Positions 61,739-64,000 of a stretch of DNA of 64,000 bases are shown in pieces; position 1 is the first letter of the stretch; the number at the start of each line of letters is the position of its first letter. Both the position numbers and the translations under genes were made by a program. Origin of the DNA: Streptomyces sp. MNU76 (GTDB lineage: Bacteria; Actinomycetota; Actinomycetes; Streptomycetales; Streptomycetaceae); NCBI RefSeq assembly GCF_020982545.1, contig NZ_JAJKLK010000024.1, forward strand, positions 248,001 to 312,000, in the 5' to 3' direction. Under the pieces are notes generated by a model, which did not search any database, had not been told where the DNA came from, and saw only the letters and a program-made list of their open reading frames with translations.

Positions 61739-62593
61739 GTGTCCCGCAGCCGACTAGTCCCCGGTGCCGAGGTCGTCGCTGTGCCCGGGCGAGGGCTCGC
61801 CGTCCGCACCCCGGAAGGGGAGTTCTTCAGCGTCAGGACAGCAGACGCGGACGAGGACGCCCTGCTCTCCCTTCTCACGGGCGGGACCACAGCCCCGGTG
61901 GACGGGGGACTGGAGCGCGTGGTGCGGGCGTTCGAGGCGGCCGGCTATCTGGCGGAAGGGCCGCGGCACTCGCCGTGGCCCGCCGCTCGCCGGGACATCC
62001 GGATCCTCGGCGACCCGGTGCTGACCGAACCGCTCGCCGTGCAACTGGCCGCCCTGGGCGCGCGGCCGCGCACCTCTTCGGCCGTGACCGCCTCCGACAG
62101 ATCACCGGTGGGTATCGAGGACCTGCTCGACGGAAACCCCTCCGCGGTCGTGTGGTGCCTGGACGGGCCCGTGCCGGACGGGTTGTGGGACGCCGCCGAC
62201 CGTTTGCCCGAGCACGGTGTCGCGTGGCTGCGCTGCCACCGCGAGGGCTGGCAGGCGTATGTCGAGCCGGTGGCCGCCGCTCCTGGAGACGTCACCTCGG
62301 CGCACGTCCGGTCCCGTCGGCTCGCCGCCACGCCCGCTCACCGCGAACTGGCCGCGTACTGGAGCGGACCGCGTACCTCCGGTGCACCGGTCCGGCTCGC
62401 CGTGCCCGCCGCAACGCTGCTCACGGCACTGCTCTCGGACGATCTCAGCCGGTGGGCCACCGACGCCCCCGCTGCGGCCGGCCTCCCGGCGCGGCGCCGC
62501 CTCCGACGGGTGGACCTGCGCACGCTGACCGTCACCGAGCACCCCGTCCTCCCGGTGCCCGACGTCGCACCGATGCCGAAGAAGGACGGATGA
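61739..62593 (+). CDS. TOMM/RiPP leader-binding protein (E1-like cyclodehydratase-partner, RRE-containing)
   Basis: 284 residues. The first about 80 resemble a RiPP recognition element: a small winged helix with RLVPGAEVVAVPGRGLAVRT, LLSLLTGGTTAPVDGGLERV and VRAFEAAGYLAE. The rest has a reduced E1/ThiF-like fold (IRILGDPVLTEPLAVQLAAL, AVVWCLDGPVPD) without the ATP-binding or catalytic Cys motifs. This is the usual form of the leader-binding partner of YcaO enzymes. It starts 92 bp after the peptide gene, beyond the hairpin, and overlaps the next gene by ATGA. YcaO or dehydrogenase genes, if present, lie outside the window. Confidence 0.65.
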   Translation: MSRSRLVPGAEVVAVPGRGLAVRTPEGEFFSVRTADADEDALLSLLTGGTTAPVDGGLERVVRAFEAAGYLAEGPRHSPWPAARRDIRILGDPVLTEPLAVQLAALGARPRTSSAVTASDRSPVGIEDLLDGNPSAVVWCLDGPVPDGLWDAADRLPEHGVAWLRCHREGWQAYVEPVAAAPGDVTSAHVRSRRLAATPAHRELAAYWSGPRTSGAPVRLAVPAATLLTALLSDDLSRWATDAPAAAGLPARRRLRRVDLRTLTVTEHPVLPVPDVAPMPKKDG

Positions 62594-64000
62594 CGGCGTT
62601 CAGTACGGCTGTGGGGGAACTCGCCACGGACGTCCGACTCCCGGCCGGCGACGGCCCCTTTCCGGCCGTCCTGGTGCGCACCCCTTACGACCGGACCCGG
62701 CACAGTGCCGAGGCGCGCGGCTGGGCCCGCCGCGGGTTCGCCGCCGTTGTCCAGGACGTACGGGGCCGGTTCGCGTCGCTGGGGGAGTGGCACCCGTACG
62801 CGGACGAGGCCGCCGACGGAGCGGCGACCGTGCGCTGGATCCGGCGGCAGCCTTGGAGCGACGGACGGCTGGTGGCCGTCGGAGCCTCATACGCGGCCCA
62901 CTGTGCCCTCGTCCTCGCCCTCGACGTGCCCGAGGACGTCCGGCCCGATGCCGTCATCGCGGCCGTGCCCGCCCTCGGGTCCGCGGAGACCGCGCGCGAG
63001 GCGTCCGGAGTGGAGAGGCTGCTGTCCCGCGCCGGATGGTGGGCCGCCCACGGTGACCGGCGAGACTCCGACGAGAGCGCGCTGGACAAGGCCCTCTCCG
63101 CTGACCCGGGACTGCTCACCCACCTGCCACTGAGCGCCCTCCCCGAGCGGCTGGGCCGCGGCCTGCCCTCCTGGGCGGGCCTGTGGCGGCACCGCGACCG
63201 CGGCCGTCTCGTATCGCGGGCGGCGCACGCCGCCGTGCCCCTGCTCGCGGTGGGCGGCCACCATGACCACTTCACCGAGGAGACCGTCGCGCTGTGGCAT
63301 TCCTGGGGCGGACCCTCGGCCCGGATGCTGCTGGGCCCCTGGAGGCACGGTCTCGTCACCGCGCCCGGTCCCGACTCCGGCCCGGCCCACCGGCTGAACC
63401 TCGGCGAGCTGTACGTGCGCTGGGCCCGCCGCGCCCTGACCGGCGAACTCGCCCCCGGCCACCATGGCGCGCAGGGGCTGGGCGGCGCCGACCTGTGGCT
63501 GTCCGCCCGCACCGAGGGCGAACCGCGCACACCACGCACGCGACTGTTGCACGGCTCCGTCTTCACCGCCGACTCCGGCAGGCCCGTCCGTTCTGACGAC
63601 CTGACCGTCCCCACCGACGGCCCGCCCGACCGCTGCCTGCTGGTCACGCCGCCGCTCCCGCGTCCGCTCGACGTGGTCGGCCCCGTGAGCGTGCACCTGC
63701 GGGCCACGGCTCACAGCCCGTCCGCCGACTGGGCCGCCCGGCTCGTCGCGCTCACGCCGGAAGGGAGCGCCGAGCGGCTCGCCGTCGGCGTCGTCCGGCA
63801 TGCCGAACCGGCCGGTAGTGAGGCCGAGTTCACTGTCGGCCTCGGCCGGGTCGCGCGTCGGCTGCGGGCCGGCACTCGGCTGCGCCTGGAGATCGCCGGG
63901 CACCATTTCCCGGCCCACGCCCGCAACCCCCACACCGGGGAAGACCCCGTGACGGCTTTGGCCGGCTGCACGCCTCCCGACGGGAGGTCGATGCGGACAG
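62590..64000 (+). CDS. CocE/NonD-family hydrolase (3' end outside window)
   Basis: The visible 470 codons match an X-Pro dipeptidyl-peptidase/CocE esterase. N-terminal hydrolase elements are LVRTPYDRTRHSAEARGWAR, VVQDVRGRF and the nucleophile motif GASYA (S100; usual motif G-x-S-Y-x-G), with GHHDHF and WRHG in the regions expected for the acidic and His residues. From about residue 360 a jelly-roll C-terminal domain starts (VVGPVSVHLRATAHS). No signal peptide, so it acts in the cytosol; in a RiPP operon it could remove a leader or hydrolyse an amide or ester. The start ATG overlaps the upstream stop. Confidence 0.82.
   Translation, partial: MTAFSTAVGELATDVRLPAGDGPFPAVLVRTPYDRTRHSAEARGWARRGFAAVVQDVRGRFASLGEWHPYADEAADGAATVRWIRRQPWSDGRLVAVGASYAAHCALVLALDVPEDVRPDAVIAAVPALGSAETAREASGVERLLSRAGWWAAHGDRRDSDESALDKALSADPGLLTHLPLSALPERLGRGLPSWAGLWRHRDRGRLVSRAAHAAVPLLAVGGHHDHFTEETVALWHSWGGPSARMLLGPWRHGLVTAPGPDSGPAHRLNLGELYVRWARRALTGELAPGHHGAQGLGGADLWLSARTEGEPRTPRTRLLHGSVFTADSGRPVRSDDLTVPTDGPPDRCLLVTPPLPRPLDVVGPVSVHLRATAHSPSADWAARLVALTPEGSAERLAVGVVRHAEPAGSEAEFTVGLGRVARRLRAGTRLRLEIAGHHFPAHARNPHTGEDPVTALAGCTPPDGRSMRT

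Overview
The window looks like a Streptomyces chromosome segment. Base composition is very GC-rich, third codon positions are almost all G or C, GTG starts and 4-nt ATGA/GTGA gene overlaps are common, and secreted multi-domain enzymes, lipoproteins and ECF sigma factors abound. It starts inside a mechanosensitive-channel gene (minus strand) and ends inside a CocE-type hydrolase gene (plus strand). I saw no rRNA, tRNA, CRISPR array or intact transposase.

Layout. (1) 1-9.1 kb, housekeeping and stress genes: MscS-like channel, a UPF0104-type membrane protein, an ABC exporter behind a MerR-type 19-bp-spacer promoter, a nonsense-interrupted DUF6766 gene with a tiny membrane ORF and a lipoprotein, a phosphoesterase/BON/nucleotidyltransferase set, and a decayed MFS transporter. 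(2) 9.7-42.6 kb, a large secreted glycan-utilisation island. Nine extracellular proteins end or begin with ricin-B-type (R-type) lectin repeats: two PQQ-type sugar dehydrogenase (GSDH) proteins, ThuA and DUF1080 modules, two PHB-depolymerase/feruloyl-esterase-like enzymes, a GH54 arabinofuranosidase, a beta-helix protein, a GH5 enzyme and a GH95 enzyme. Two sugar ABC importers (one RbsABC-like, one MsmEFG-like), a sugar isomerase/epimerase, an enolase-superfamily dehydratase, an SDR remnant, a FadR-type GntR regulator and an ECF sigma factor sit among them. The substrate is probably an arabinose-, galactose- or fucose-containing plant polysaccharide such as arabinogalactan or pectin side chains. 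Lectin modules have been duplicated almost without change, as a 399-bp direct repeat and a 360-bp inverted repeat.

(3) 42.9-50.4 kb, a universal-stress-protein island: two intact tandem USPs, two broken ones, a truncated cation/proton antiporter and a P-type ATPase. It is flanked by related 82-bp direct repeats. (4) 50.8-55.9 kb, a zinc-acquisition locus (aztA divergent from aztB-aztD-like-aztC-aztD) with a Zur box in the tiny divergent promoter.

(5) 56.1-64.0 kb, the most interesting part. A cytosolic beta-propeller gene diverges, across a second Zur box, from an operon for a siderophore/cobalamin-type ABC importer. That operon is followed by a third Zur-like box, a 37-residue acidic peptide gene, a strong hairpin, a RiPP leader-binding (TOMM cyclodehydratase-partner-like) protein and a CocE hydrolase. 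Together this reads as a zinc-starvation-controlled ribosomal peptide system, possibly a RiPP metallophore (zincophore) with its own importer. That function is inference; the gene order and boxes are directly visible.
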